Shown here piece after piece: positions 36,595-45,708 of a DNA stretch of 64,000 nt (positions within the stretch are counted from its first letter, which is position 1; each line of letters opens with the position of its first letter). The stretch covers positions 1,860,001 to 1,924,000 of the forward strand of contig NZ_CP035704.1 in assembly GCF_004168365.1 (NCBI RefSeq). The letters run 5' to 3'. The DNA comes from Pseudolysobacter antarcticus. Lineage in GTDB: Bacteria > Pseudomonadota > Gammaproteobacteria > Xanthomonadales > Rhodanobacteraceae. The notes beneath the pieces were generated by a model. The model worked only from the letters and a program-made list of their open reading frames with translations. It made no database searches and had not been told where the DNA came from. Position numbers and translations under genes: made by a program.

Positions 36595-37071
36595 TCAGGA
36601 TTTCGGGTCTTTCGGCTTGTTCATCGTGCCGGCGGCGGCAGTGAGAAATCCCTGTTGCAGCGATTTCCACATGTCCATGTTGCGCTCGGTCAGGCCGTTC
36701 AACATCGACATCGGCGTCTTGCCCATGAGGTTGTTGAGTTCGCTGCGGAACTGGCCTTGCTGATCGATGAACACCTTGAGACTGCGTTCGAGGTAGCTAC
36801 CCATGAAGCCCTGCATCGAATCGCCGTAGAAACGAATCACCTGCGATAACAGCCCGGTGGTGAACATCGGCTGGCCGCTGTCCTCATGCTCGGAGATGAT
36901 CTGCAGCAATACCGAGCGCGTGAGGTCTTCACCGCTCTTGGCGTCGCGCACTTCGAAGTTTTCGCCATCGATGACCAACTGCCGAATTTCTTCCAGCGTG
37001 ATGTAGCTGGAAATCTCGGTGTCGTAAAGACGACGATTCGGGTATTTCTTGATGATGCGGATTTGTGTCAT
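36595..37071 (-). CDS. phaR: Polyhydroxyalkanoate synthesis repressor PhaR
   Basis: DNA- and PHA-binding repressor of phasin genes, 158 residues. The N-terminal DNA-binding domain starts with the diagnostic IRIIKKYPNRRLYDTEISSYITLEEI, written here as a feature of positions 4-29. The granule-regulatory middle includes LLQIISEHED and YLERSLKVFIDQQ. When PHA granules form, PhaR binds them and leaves DNA. Phasin genes lie at 54062 and 59997 in this window and are its likely targets. The 5' neighbour region 37072-37335 contains no convincing gene. Confidence 0.95.
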   Translation of the reverse strand: MTQIRIIKKYPNRRLYDTEISSYITLEEIRQLVIDGENFEVRDAKSGEDLTRSVLLQIISEHEDSGQPMFTTGLLSQVIRFYGDSMQGFMGSYLERSLKVFIDQQGQFRSELNNLMGKTPMSMLNGLTERNMDMWKSLQQGFLTAAAGTMNKPKDPKS

Positions 37072-37335
37072 GCAGCAAAGTTACCAGATTGTGCGGCGGC
37101 GCACCAGTTAGGTGCAGCAAAACCCTGATTCGACGCCCGTTTATGGACGCCCGGCACATGCTGCAATTGCTGGGATCGATCGCAGCTTGAGCCGCCGGTA
37201 CATCAGCGCGAGCAAAAAATGCTGCAGCTCGAATCGCGCCGGCGCTGGTGCGGTATTGATCCAGGCATCACTTTTTTGCCGGCATGACATGCTAGGATTG
37301 GCGAATCATTTAGCCATCCAAACGTGTGGGGTTGC

Positions 37336-38481
37336 ATGCAGATCGAAACCAAGTTGCCCAAGGTCGGTACGACCATTTTTACCGTGATGTCGCAACTTGC
37401 GTTGCAGCACAAGGCGATCAACCTCGGTCAGGGTTTTCCCGATTTCGAAGGGCCGCAAGCGTTGCGTGATGCGCTGACCGAGCACATGAATTCGGGCAAG
37501 AATCAGTATGCAATGATGACCGGCATTCCGCGCCTGCGCGAACAGATCGCGCTGAAGACGGAAAAACTCTACGGCCACAAGGCCAATATCGATACCGAAA
37601 TTACTGTCACCAGTGGCGCGACCGAAGCGATTTTCGCGGCGATCGCCGCGACCGTGCGCGCGGGCGAAGAAGTGATCGTGCTCGATCCGTGTTACGACTG
37701 CTACGAACCCGCGATCGATCTGGCCGGCGCACGTGCGGTGCATGTGCCGCTCGACCCGCAGACGTTCGCGGTGGACTGGGATAGGGTCAAGGCTGCTATC
37801 ACGCCGAAGACGCGCATGCTTATGGTCAACTCGCCGCACAATCCGTGCGGTTCGGTTTTCAGCGCTGCCGATCTTGATGCGCTGGCCGAGATCACGCGCA
37901 ATACGCGCATCCTGATTTTGTCCGATGAAGTCTACGAACACATCGTGTTCGATGGCCTGCCGCATCAGAGTGTATTGCGTCGCCCCGAGCTTGCGGCGCG
38001 CAGTTTCGTAATCAGTTCGTTCGGCAAAACGTATCATTGCACCGGCTGGAAAGTCGGCTACTGCATTGCGCCCGCCGCGCTCAGTGTCGAGTTCCGCAAG
38101 GTGCATCAGTACCTGACGTTCTGCACGTTCACGCCGGCGCAATGGGCGCTGGCGGACATCATGGAAAGCGATCCGCAGCATTATCTCGATCTGCCAAAAT
38201 TCTACGAAGATCGGCGCGATAATTTTCGTCAGCTACTCGCGGGCAGTCGCTTCGTTTTGCCGAAGGTTGGCGGTGCGTATTTCCAGCTCGCGGATTATTC
38301 GGCGATCAGTGATATGGACGATCTGAATTTCTGCGAATGGCTCGCGCGCGAGGGCGGTGTCGCGGCGATTCCACTGTCGGCATTTTACGAAACACCACCG
38401 GCGAGCAAGCTGATACGGCTTTGTTTTGCCAAATCGGATGCGACCCTGCAAGCGGCGGCGGAGCGTTTATGCAAGATCTGA
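37336..38481 (+). CDS. ybdL: Methionine aminotransferase (YbdL-type, PLP-dependent)
   Basis: Class I aminotransferase of 381 residues. It has NLGQGFPDFEGP near the N-terminus, SPHNPCGSVFS, SDEVYEHIVFD, and the PLP lysine in SSFGKTYHCTGWKVGY. The YbdL family transaminates 4-methylthio-2-oxobutanoate to methionine using glutamine. The ATG at 37336 is chosen; a GTG at 37324 adds four residues. The next gene, an omega-amidase, overlaps its end by 13 bases, which fits the glutamine transaminase K/omega-amidase pathway of methionine salvage. Confidence 0.93.
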   Translation: MQIETKLPKVGTTIFTVMSQLALQHKAINLGQGFPDFEGPQALRDALTEHMNSGKNQYAMMTGIPRLREQIALKTEKLYGHKANIDTEITVTSGATEAIFAAIAATVRAGEEVIVLDPCYDCYEPAIDLAGARAVHVPLDPQTFAVDWDRVKAAITPKTRMLMVNSPHNPCGSVFSAADLDALAEITRNTRILILSDEVYEHIVFDGLPHQSVLRRPELAARSFVISSFGKTYHCTGWKVGYCIAPAALSVEFRKVHQYLTFCTFTPAQWALADIMESDPQHYLDLPKFYEDRRDNFRQLLAGSRFVLPKVGGAYFQLADYSAISDMDDLNFCEWLAREGGVAAIPLSAFYETPPASKLIRLCFAKSDATLQAAAERLCKI

Positions 38482-39269
38482 AAATCAGCCTCGTCCAGGG
38501 CGCGACACGCTGGCACGATGCCGCGGCCAATCGCGAATATTACGGCGCATTGGTACGCAGCCTGAAAGGGCAGAGCGATCTGATCGTATTGCCGGAGACT
38601 TTCACCAGCGGCTTCACCAACGAAACCCTCGGCAATGCCGAGTCGATGCAAGGCGAAAGTGTGACTTGGTTGCGCGCGCTCGCGAGCGAAGTCGGCAGCG
38701 TGATCACGGGCAGCATGGTGATTCGCGAAAACGATCGATGTTACAACCGCCTGTTCTGGGTGCGCCCGGACGGAACGCTGGCAACCTACGACAAGCGTCA
38801 TTTGTTTCGCATGGCCGGCGAACACGAACGTTACGCCGGTGGCGAGCAGCGGCTGATCGTCGAGCTTAACGGTTGGCGCATCTGTCCGCAGGTGTGTTAC
38901 GACTTGCGTTTTCCGGTGTGGTCGCGCAATCGCTACAACGTCAGCGCCGCGAATCGTTTTGACTACGACCTGCTGATTTTTGTCGCCAACTGGCCAACGC
39001 CGCGACGTTATCCGTGGAGTACGTTGTTGCGCGCGCGTGCGATCGAAAACCTGACTTATTGCGTCGGCGTAAATCGCGTCGGCCTCGACGGCAATGACCT
39101 GCATTATTCCGGCGACAGTGTGGTGCTGGATTTTGTCGGCCAGCCGCTGATTGAACTCGGTGCGCAGGAACAAGTCGTGACCGTGAGCTTGAGCGCAGCA
39201 GCGCTCACCGCGCATCGCGAACGTTTTCCGGCGTGGATGGATGCCGACAGTTTCGAGATTTCTCGCTGA
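38469..39269 (+). CDS. yafV: Omega-amidase (YafV/NIT2-like nitrilase family)
   Basis: Carbon-nitrogen hydrolase of 266 residues with the complete triad E43 (VLPETF), K109 (TYDKRHLF) and C143 (PQVCYDLRFPVW). YafV hydrolyses alpha-ketoglutaramate, the by-product of glutamine-dependent transamination, to 2-oxoglutarate and ammonia. The start overlaps the ybdL 3' end, so the pair is translationally coupled and acts in one pathway. The frame open to 38337 is read-through inside ybdL. No anomalies seen. Confidence 0.93.
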   Translation: MQDLKISLVQGATRWHDAAANREYYGALVRSLKGQSDLIVLPETFTSGFTNETLGNAESMQGESVTWLRALASEVGSVITGSMVIRENDRCYNRLFWVRPDGTLATYDKRHLFRMAGEHERYAGGEQRLIVELNGWRICPQVCYDLRFPVWSRNRYNVSAANRFDYDLLIFVANWPTPRRYPWSTLLRARAIENLTYCVGVNRVGLDGNDLHYSGDSVVLDFVGQPLIELGAQEQVVTVSLSAAALTAHRERFPAWMDADSFEISR

Positions 39270-39305
39270 CGCCACTGGCGAGGTTATTTTGAAATCTCAT
39301 ACATC

Positions 39306-39349
39306 GGATTGCTGCGTGCGGATCATTCATGGCCTGCTCGCAGCAATCC
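39306..39349. terminator. Perfect 11-bp inverted repeat between convergent genes
   Basis: GGATTGCTGCG (39306-39316) and CGCAGCAATCC (39339-39349) pair exactly, with a 22-base loop. It lies between the omega-amidase stop and the LysR stop. No T-run follows, so termination is possible but unproven. Confidence 0.45.
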
Positions 39350-39417
39350 ATAAACCGACCGGACTTATTCCAGCGTTAACCGCGTGCGGTTGTCCTCGGA
39401 AACGCGATCAACCAGCC

Positions 39418-40332
39418 TCAGCCGCCCAGACCGTCGTCCCAATAAGGTTCCGGGCCGAACCGATCAGCGAGGAAATCGATCAGGCTGCGCGTCTTGGCGG
39501 GCAGGGTGCGCGTCTGCGCATACACCGCGTATACGGCGATGCTGGGCGAGCGCCATTCGCACAATAACGGCACCAGCCGACCGGCGCGCAAATCATCAGC
39601 GGCGATAAAACTTGGCAACACCGCAACACCGACGCCAGCAACCGCGGCGGCGGCGATGAAGTCGCCGTTGTTTGCGCTCAGTGTGCCACTCAGGCGCAAC
39701 GCCTGAGTTTCCTCGCCACGCAGAAAAGTCCACTCAATGCCGCGCGTGGACAAGGTGTAAACCAGACAATTGTGTTGCTGCAAATCGTTCGGCTGCTGCG
39801 GTGTGCCGTGCTCGGCGAGATAAGCGGGCGAGGCGACCACAACGATACGGCACGGTGCAAGACGGCGAGCAATCAGACTCGAATCGCGCAGGATCGAAAT
39901 GCGAATCGCCAAATCGAATCCCTCGTCGACCAGATCGACCATGCGATCGCTCAGGCTCAGATCGATTTCGACTTGACGAAAGCGCCGCTGATATTCGCCC
40001 AAGGTCGGCGCCAGATGGCGTATGCCAAAGCTGGTGGGCGCGGAAATTCGCAGTCTGCCACGCGGCTCGTTCTGCGCTTGCGCTGCTTCGGATTCCGCTT
40101 CGGCGAGTTGCGCGAGAATTTCGCTGGTGCGCTGATAATACGATTGACCCGGACCGGTCAGGCTGAGGCGTCTTGTGGTGCGATTGAGCAGGCGGATGCC
40201 GAGGCTGTCTTCGAGGCCCTGCACCAGTTTGCTGGCCATTGCACGCGAGATGCCGAGCTGCTCGGCGGCGGCCGTGAAGCTGCCGCTATCGACCACTCGC
40301 ACAAAGATCTGGATCGCGCTGAATTTGTCCAA
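39418..40332 (-). CDS. LysR family transcriptional regulator
   Basis: Regulator of 304 residues. The N-terminal winged helix (MDKFSAIQIFVRVVDSGSFT, then LGISRAMASKLVQGLEDSLG) is followed by the periplasmic-binding-protein-like effector domain (about 90-295). FVRVVDSGSFTAAAEQLG and TTRRLSLT place it in the subgroup that commonly controls nearby oxidoreductase genes. Nothing obvious is divergent from it: the upstream 630 bases hold only a doubtful small ORF. Target and effector unknown. Confidence 0.94.
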   Translation of the reverse strand: MDKFSAIQIFVRVVDSGSFTAAAEQLGISRAMASKLVQGLEDSLGIRLLNRTTRRLSLTGPGQSYYQRTSEILAQLAEAESEAAQAQNEPRGRLRISAPTSFGIRHLAPTLGEYQRRFRQVEIDLSLSDRMVDLVDEGFDLAIRISILRDSSLIARRLAPCRIVVVASPAYLAEHGTPQQPNDLQQHNCLVYTLSTRGIEWTFLRGEETQALRLSGTLSANNGDFIAAAAVAGVGVAVLPSFIAADDLRAGRLVPLLCEWRSPSIAVYAVYAQTRTLPAKTRSLIDFLADRFGPEPYWDDGLGG

Positions 40333-40408
40333 TCGGAATGCCGCGCAGGAGTTTGACGGGCATCACTTTGAACCGCCGCGCGCCGGACTGCAAGCGCGAG
40401 GCGTTCGA

Positions 40409-40642
40409 TCAACCGGCGTGATTGATGCGCAGTGAGGGGCTGCGATGCCGGCCGGCAAGTTCGCACGCGAGCACGTAGCGCTTGGCCTGGCGCACGCGCG
40501 CAAAGTTACGCAACACGGCGCCACTCCACGGACACATCACTTCAAAGCGCGCGGCGTCGACAATGCCGAGTTGATCGTGTTCTTCGATACGCTCGATACG
40601 ATAACCGAGCACAGTCATTTCCAGGGTTCGCAAGCTACGCAT
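40409..40642 (-). CDS. Possible small protein of 77 residues (doubtful)
   Basis: An open frame with an ATG at 40642 preceded by GAGGCG. The amino acid composition looks protein-like (LGYRIERIEEHDQLGI and FARVRQAKRYVLACELAG), better than the overlapping plus-strand frames. I recognise no family. It lies in the otherwise empty region 40333-40962 between the LysR and CsgG-like genes. It may be a real small cytoplasmic protein or a chance frame. Confidence 0.35.
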   Translation of the reverse strand: MRSLRTLEMTVLGYRIERIEEHDQLGIVDAARFEVMCPWSGAVLRNFARVRQAKRYVLACELAGRHRSPSLRINHAG

Positions 40643-40962
40643 CTGTCGCCTCGTGGTGTGTGGAATCAACTGTGGCGCAGCTTACGGATATCGAGTGTGG
40701 CCGCGGTAAAGGCGAAGTTGCTTCGGCGTTAAGCGATATCGGCTGGCAACACTTCAACCGCGCCGATGCGCACACCGCCTTGATCGACAATGCAGAAAAA
40801 ATGTCACCATTGGCCGCCGTTTGGCGTTGTAAGTAGCAGACCATATTGCGTGACGCGTCCTGCAGACAATGCTGGCGGGGATAATCGCCGACAGTCTAGA
40901 ATGTAAAATAAAGTAACTGGTGGATAGATACACGCCTTTGGCGACAACTTGGGAGAAGGGAA

Positions 40963-41682
40963 ATGAAAAAGTCGTATCAGGTTTTGGCGGGAATGCTTTT
41001 GGGTCTGGCGTTTCAGGCTGGCGCGTTGGCAGCGGGCGGCGGTCGCCCTAGCGTTGGCGTGGTCGAGTTCAAGAATGAAACCAGCGCGGGCTGGTGGACT
41101 TCCACGGTAGGTTCGGAGTTGTCCGGCATGCTCTCCAACGAACTCGCATCGACCAACAGCTTTCGTGTGGTCGAACGCAAGAAACTTGAGAGTGTGCTCG
41201 AAGAGCAGAATCTGGCCGCATCCGGCCGTGTTGCACCGGGTCAGGGCGCCAAGATCGGCAAGCTCACTGGCGCCGAATATCTGATTATGGGTACGGTCAC
41301 GTCGTATCAGGAAAACACCTCCAGCACCGGCGGCGGATTAAGTTTCAAAGGCATTTCGCTCGGCGGTAAAAAGAGCGAAGCCTATGTCGCGATCGATGTG
41401 CGTGTAGTCAATGCAACCACAGGCGATATCGATTTCACGCGCACCATCGAAGGTCGCAGCAGCGGCGGCGGCTTGAGCGTCGGCGTGTATCGCGGCGGTT
41501 TCGGCGGCGCGCTCGGCCATGAAGAAAACACGCCAACCGGCAAGGCCATTCGTGCTGCTCTCGTCGAGATCAGCGAGTACCTCGAATGCGTGATGGTCAA
41601 GCGTGATGGCTGCGAAGCCGAGTATCAACAGAAAGAACAGAAGCGTCGTCAGGGCGACAAGAAAGCGCTCAAGCTCGACTAG
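40963..41682 (+). CDS. CsgG/HfaB family exported protein
   Basis: Protein of 239 residues with a signal peptide (1-24, ending ALAA) and the CsgG-type domain: VGVVEFKNETSAGWW, SGMLSNELASTNSFRVVERKKLESVLEEQNL, GAEYLIMGTVTSY and the beta-strand pair region DVRVVNATTGDI. CsgG forms the curli secretion pore as a lipoprotein; here no lipobox cysteine is present, so it may be periplasmic or use another anchor. No curli subunit genes are nearby. A strong GGGAGAAGGGAA site suggests good expression. The C-terminus is Lys/Gln-rich. Confidence 0.88.
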   Translation: MKKSYQVLAGMLLGLAFQAGALAAGGGRPSVGVVEFKNETSAGWWTSTVGSELSGMLSNELASTNSFRVVERKKLESVLEEQNLAASGRVAPGQGAKIGKLTGAEYLIMGTVTSYQENTSSTGGGLSFKGISLGGKKSEAYVAIDVRVVNATTGDIDFTRTIEGRSSGGGLSVGVYRGGFGGALGHEENTPTGKAIRAALVEISEYLECVMVKRDGCEAEYQQKEQKRRQGDKKALKLD

Positions 41683-41730
41683 GAAAGTCGAATACTGGAA
41701 ATTCGGCGACTTCCTGTCGCGGACAAAATA

Positions 41731-41762
41731 AAACGGCGGAAGATTTCTTCCGCCGTTTTTTT
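41731..41762. terminator. Bidirectional intrinsic terminator
   Basis: ACGGCGGAAGA and TCTTCCGCCGT form a perfect stem followed by seven T on the plus strand. The minus strand has a TTTTATTTT run. It serves the CsgG-like gene (plus) and rluB (minus), which converge here. Confidence 0.92.
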
Positions 41763-41793
41763 ATGGCATTACCGTTTCATTCAACCCAGCGAA

Positions 41794-43635
41794 TCAACCC
41801 GGGCGACGCGGCGGTCCACGGCGACGTTGCGAAGGTGCATTGTCTGGCGTTGCGCGATTGCCGATGTTGTCATCGACTGGTCCACGCTGATGATCCGACC
41901 GGCCCGCATAATTGGCGTTGCTGCCTTGCGGACGCGCATTGCCGCGTGGGCCGTTGCCCGTATTGCCACGAAATTCTCCACGCGTATTGCCATTGCCTGA
42001 CGGCGCGGCATTGCCATGACGACGTTCTGGCGGACGACCGGCGCCGGCCGGACCTGACGGACGACGTTCGCCACGCGGTCCGCCGGGAGCCGCATTGCCA
42101 CGCGGTGCCGAAAAATCACGTGGCGCCGCATTGCCGCGCGGAGCGGAATTTCCACGGGGTGCCGAGTTGCCATAAGGCGCCGCGTTGCCGTGCGGTGCGG
42201 GACGATCACCACGCGGTGGCGGACGACGCGGGCGATCGGTATTGGCACCGCCGTAAACATTCTCACGCTGTCCCTGGCCTTGACCCGGGCGCGGCGGTTT
42301 GCCCGAACGCGGTCCGGTCGGCGGAGTGAAACCGTTTTCCGGACTCGGGAACCACGTGCGCGGCTGAAAACCGCCGGCGTCCTGCGGATTGCCGGGGCCA
42401 CGACGTGGGCCGCCGCGCGCATTCGGATTGGCGTTGCCGCGCGGGCCGGACGGGCCGCGATTCGCCGTGTTGCCGCCAGCAGAATTCCACGGACCTTGTT
42501 CCTGGCCGGGAGCACGGCGCTGGCCTTGACCCTGACCTTGCGCCGGACCACGACGTTGCCCCTGACCCGGACCACCGTTGCGACGCGGGCCGGCGCCTGC
42601 GCCTGCGCCGGGACCGCGCGGCGCGCCGCCATTCGGGCCGCGCTTCGCATTGAAGCGACCACCGGGACGCGACGGCGTATCGTCGCGGATACGATCAAAC
42701 GCGCGCAGTTCACGACCTTCGTCGTGACTGCTGCTGCCGGTCCACGCTTGTTGCGCGCGTGGCTCGGGACGGAATTCGTTACCGGTTTTGGCGCGACGCT
42801 GGTTGATCACCGGCTGCAACGTCAGCACCGGCTCGGGTGCGGTGGCACCGACGAGTTGGCGCAACGCTTTGACCTGATCGGCATCCAGATTTTCACAACC
42901 ACCTTTACGCAGCAGTCGCGGCAATTCCACATTGCCATAACGCGTGCGCTTGAGTCGGCTGACCATCAAACCTTGCGACTCCCACATGCGGCGAACCTCG
43001 CGATTGCGACCTTCGCGCAGAACGATGCGGAACCACGAGTGGCTGTCGCCGCGACTGATGATGGCGAGTTCTTCGAAGCGTGCAGGGCCGTCTTCCAGTT
43101 CGACGCCGCTCTGCAATTTCTCCAGCGCCTCGTCCGGCACTTCGCCATGCACACGGCAGATATATTCGCGTGCGATCTCGGTGCTCGGATGCATCAGCGT
43201 ATGCGCGAGTGCGCCATCGGTGGTGAGCAGCAGCAAGCCGGTGGTATTGATATCGAGACGGCCGATGGTGATCCAGCGCGCACCTTTCAGGCGCGGCAGC
43301 TGTTCGAACACGGTCGGGCGGCCTTCCGGATCGTCGCGTGTGGTGACCACGCCTTCGGGCTTGTGGTAGACCAGCACTTCGGCGTTTTCGTTGTTGTCGG
43401 TGACCGCGACGAACAGTTTGCCGTCGAGTTCGACACGATCGCCGGGACGCAGGCTGGAGCCGAGCGTGGCAGCGGCGCCGTTGACCTTGACCTCACCCGC
43501 TTCAATGCGGGTTTCGAGCAGGCGGCGTGAGCCGAGGCCGGCGGTGGCGAGCACTTTGTGCAGGCGTTCTTCCAGAACGATGTCGCCTTCTTGCGGGCGT
43601 TTGAGACTAAGGACGGTGCGCGTTGGCGCGTTCAT
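41794..43635 (-). CDS. rluB: 23S rRNA pseudouridine(2605) synthase RluB with a very long disordered tail
   Basis: Pseudouridine synthase of 613 residues, about twice E. coli RluB (291). An S4 RNA-binding domain (about 21-80), then the RsuA/RluB catalytic core with Asp128 in GRLDINTTGLLLL, ends near residue 270. The remaining 340 residues are Gly, Arg, Pro, Asn and Ala-rich, with repeated APRGN-type units near 500-560, and look disordered and basic. The tail probably binds RNA or ribosomes. Its start overlaps the scpB stop by ATGA, so it is translated after scpB. The 446-residue antisense frame here is a composition shadow. Confidence 0.92.
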   Translation of the reverse strand: MNAPTRTVLSLKRPQEGDIVLEERLHKVLATAGLGSRRLLETRIEAGEVKVNGAAATLGSSLRPGDRVELDGKLFVAVTDNNENAEVLVYHKPEGVVTTRDDPEGRPTVFEQLPRLKGARWITIGRLDINTTGLLLLTTDGALAHTLMHPSTEIAREYICRVHGEVPDEALEKLQSGVELEDGPARFEELAIISRGDSHSWFRIVLREGRNREVRRMWESQGLMVSRLKRTRYGNVELPRLLRKGGCENLDADQVKALRQLVGATAPEPVLTLQPVINQRRAKTGNEFRPEPRAQQAWTGSSSHDEGRELRAFDRIRDDTPSRPGGRFNAKRGPNGGAPRGPGAGAGAGPRRNGGPGQGQRRGPAQGQGQGQRRAPGQEQGPWNSAGGNTANRGPSGPRGNANPNARGGPRRGPGNPQDAGGFQPRTWFPSPENGFTPPTGPRSGKPPRPGQGQGQRENVYGGANTDRPRRPPPRGDRPAPHGNAAPYGNSAPRGNSAPRGNAAPRDFSAPRGNAAPGGPRGERRPSGPAGAGRPPERRHGNAAPSGNGNTRGEFRGNTGNGPRGNARPQGSNANYAGRSDHQRGPVDDNIGNRATPDNAPSQRRRGPPRRPG

Positions 43636-44492
43636 GCGGGTTGCTCCGGGGTGGCGGCAGTCTCGTCGTCGGCGGTTGCCGCGTCGAGGGATTCACTGGT
43701 GGGTGGGAGGGACGTTGCGTCGACCGCAATGTCGTTGGATTCGATGCGCGTGGCATCGCGGTGTTCGACCGGCACGGTTTCGTGCGCGGCGGAAGATGGG
43801 TTGGTGCTGGTTGATTCCATCAATTCGTCGGGTTCGTCGTGTGGTTCGGTTGTTGGTTGTTCGCTCGACACGTTCTCGTCGGATATCTCGTCGCTTTCGA
43901 TTTCCGCGAGAAGAGCAATCGGTGCCACGGACGGGCCGAGCATGAGCTGTGGATCGAGATCATCCATGTCGTGGATCTCCGCCAGCGGCGGCAATTGATC
44001 CAGCGATTTCAGATTGAAATAGTCGAGGAAATTCTTGTTGGTGCCGTAGATCGCCGGCTTGCCGGGCACGTCGCGATAACCGACGATACGCACCCATTCG
44101 CGCTCTTCGAGCGTCTTGATGATGTTGGTTGAAACGGCGACACCGCGGATCTGCTCGATCTCGCCGCGCGTGATCGGCTGGCGGTACGCGATCAACGCCA
44201 GAGTTTCGAGCAGCGCGCGCGAATAACGCGTCTGGCGCTCGGTCCACAGCCGCGCTACCCATTGGTGTTCATCGTACCGCACCTGATAACGAAAACCCGA
44301 TGCGACTTCGACCAGTTCCACGCCACGCTGCTCGCTGTCCTGGCGCAACTCGTCGAGCGCCTGCGCGATCTGGTCGTGGCTCGGCATTTCTTCCTCGCCG
44401 AACAGCGCGAGTATTTGCGCGATCGTCAGCGGCTGCCCGGCGGCGAGCAGGGCGGCTTCGGTGATGCGTTTGAGTTGAGCAAGTTCGATCAT
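43632..44492 (-). CDS. scpB: Segregation and condensation protein ScpB
   Basis: Kleisin-associated winged-helix protein of 286 residues that, with ScpA, forms the SMC condensin complex. The conserved core covers about 1-175: AALLAAGQPLTIAQILALF, ALLETLALIAYRQPITRGEIEQIRG, and YRDVPGKPAIYGTNKNFLDYF. The last 100 residues are acidic, Thr/Ser/Glu-rich and poorly conserved. It lies between scpA and rluB on the minus strand, the standard gammaproteobacterial order. The smc gene is only 5 kb away, on the other strand. Confidence 0.95.
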   Translation of the reverse strand: MIELAQLKRITEAALLAAGQPLTIAQILALFGEEEMPSHDQIAQALDELRQDSEQRGVELVEVASGFRYQVRYDEHQWVARLWTERQTRYSRALLETLALIAYRQPITRGEIEQIRGVAVSTNIIKTLEEREWVRIVGYRDVPGKPAIYGTNKNFLDYFNLKSLDQLPPLAEIHDMDDLDPQLMLGPSVAPIALLAEIESDEISDENVSSEQPTTEPHDEPDELMESTSTNPSSAAHETVPVEHRDATRIESNDIAVDATSLPPTSESLDAATADDETAATPEQPA

Positions 44493-44619
44493 GTAGGTCA
44501 GGTGTTGTGGCTTGCGATAGTAAAAATGTTCATCGGTTCGGAGGCAATGGCAACGCCGATTTGGTGCTTGCGTTGAGTTGAAATTCGCCCTGCAAATCGG
44601 CGTTCGATCATTGGTTCTT

Positions 44620-45477
44620 TCAGTCGGCCGTGACCAGCGATTTCAGGTAGATCGGCGCAAGCGCTTCGCTTTGCATGATTTCGATCAGTTGTTCCTTGGC
44701 CAGTTCGAGCAGCGCAAGAAACGTGACCACGACACCGAGCCGACCTTCCTCGACCTTGAACAACGACACGAAGTCGTGGAACTCGCCATCGTGCAGACTT
44801 TGCAAGACATCGCTCATGCGCTGACGGACCGACAAGGCCTCGCGTTTGATCGCGTGATGGCCGTGCAGTTCACCGCGCTTGAGCACGTCTTTCAGCGCCA
44901 GCAGCAGTTCGCGCAGATCCACCGGTGGCGGCAGACGAATCACATTCTTGTCCGGCACATCCACCGAGGCCAACGCAAAGTCACGCTCCAGGCGCGGCAG
45001 TGCTTCGATCTCCTCGGCAGCCTTTTTGAAACGTTCGTATTCTTGCAAACGCCGGATCAATTCGGCGCGTGGATCGTGTTCCTCGCCTTCGGCAGCAGGC
45101 GGGCGCGGCAGAAGCAAACGCGATTTTATTTCTGCCAGGATCGCCGCCATCACCAGATATTCGGCCGCCAGTTCCAGGCGCAGGTTCAGCATCAGATCGA
45201 TGTAGTCGACATACTGGCGCGTGATCTCCGCGACCGGTATATCGAGGATGTCCAGATTCTGTCGGCGAATCAGGTACAGCAATAAATCCAGCGGCCCTTC
45301 GAACGCTTCGAGAATGACCTCGAGTGCATCCGGCGGAATATACAAATCCTGCGGCATTTCCAGCATCGGCTGGCCGCGTACCAGCACCAGCGGCATTTCC
45401 TGCTGCTGCGGCACGGGATGAAAAATTCCTGTGCCGGGTGTTGTTTCCACAGATTCTGCGGCTTGAGCGGAACTCAT
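44620..45477 (-). CDS. scpA: Segregation and condensation protein ScpA
   Basis: Kleisin subunit of 285 residues. The N-terminal helical domain has LEAFEGPLDLLLYLIRRQNLDILDIPVAEITRQYVDY-type sequence around 55-95. The C-terminal winged helix (VVTFLALLELAKEQLIEI) contacts the SMC head. It links SMC heads together with ScpB. The N-terminal 40 residues are variable. scpB follows after 127 bases with no visible terminator, so the two are probably one transcript. The 230-base region upstream (45478-45708) shows no gene. Confidence 0.95.
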   Translation of the reverse strand: MSSAQAAESVETTPGTGIFHPVPQQQEMPLVLVRGQPMLEMPQDLYIPPDALEVILEAFEGPLDLLLYLIRRQNLDILDIPVAEITRQYVDYIDLMLNLRLELAAEYLVMAAILAEIKSRLLLPRPPAAEGEEHDPRAELIRRLQEYERFKKAAEEIEALPRLERDFALASVDVPDKNVIRLPPPVDLRELLLALKDVLKRGELHGHHAIKREALSVRQRMSDVLQSLHDGEFHDFVSLFKVEEGRLGVVVTFLALLELAKEQLIEIMQSEALAPIYLKSLVTAD

Positions 45478-45708
45478 TTCACGAAACTTCTGCGCGCACT
45501 GCTATGCGTATAGCTGCGCCACGAAATGTGCGGTTGCGGATGCGCGAGCAGCCCGTCAAATACGCGCAATTCGCCTGCACACACTGGGTTTATCGAATGA
45601 GTTTCAGTCATGCTAATGATTGGTGAAACCGCGAATATCCGCGTCTGCGGTCGTCGGTTCGAGCTGATATTGCATCAAGCAGCGCGCCCTGTGGCGCTGC
45701 CGTATCGG

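Noticed and set aside
40432-40836. Plus-strand frame opposite the doubtful 77-residue ORF
   Set aside because: Poor composition and no ribosome-binding site; the minus-strand frame is marginally better.
42190-43530. 446-residue plus-strand frame over rluB
   Set aside because: It is the complement of the repetitive rluB tail and core; composition is skewed and no family is recognisable.
45640-45670. tRNA T-arm-like GGTTCGA
   Set aside because: No acceptor or anticodon arms can be drawn around it.
45679-45700. Terminator hairpin after the YciO gene
   Set aside because: GCAGCGC/GCGCTGC can pair over 7 bp, but there is no T-run and the stem is weak.
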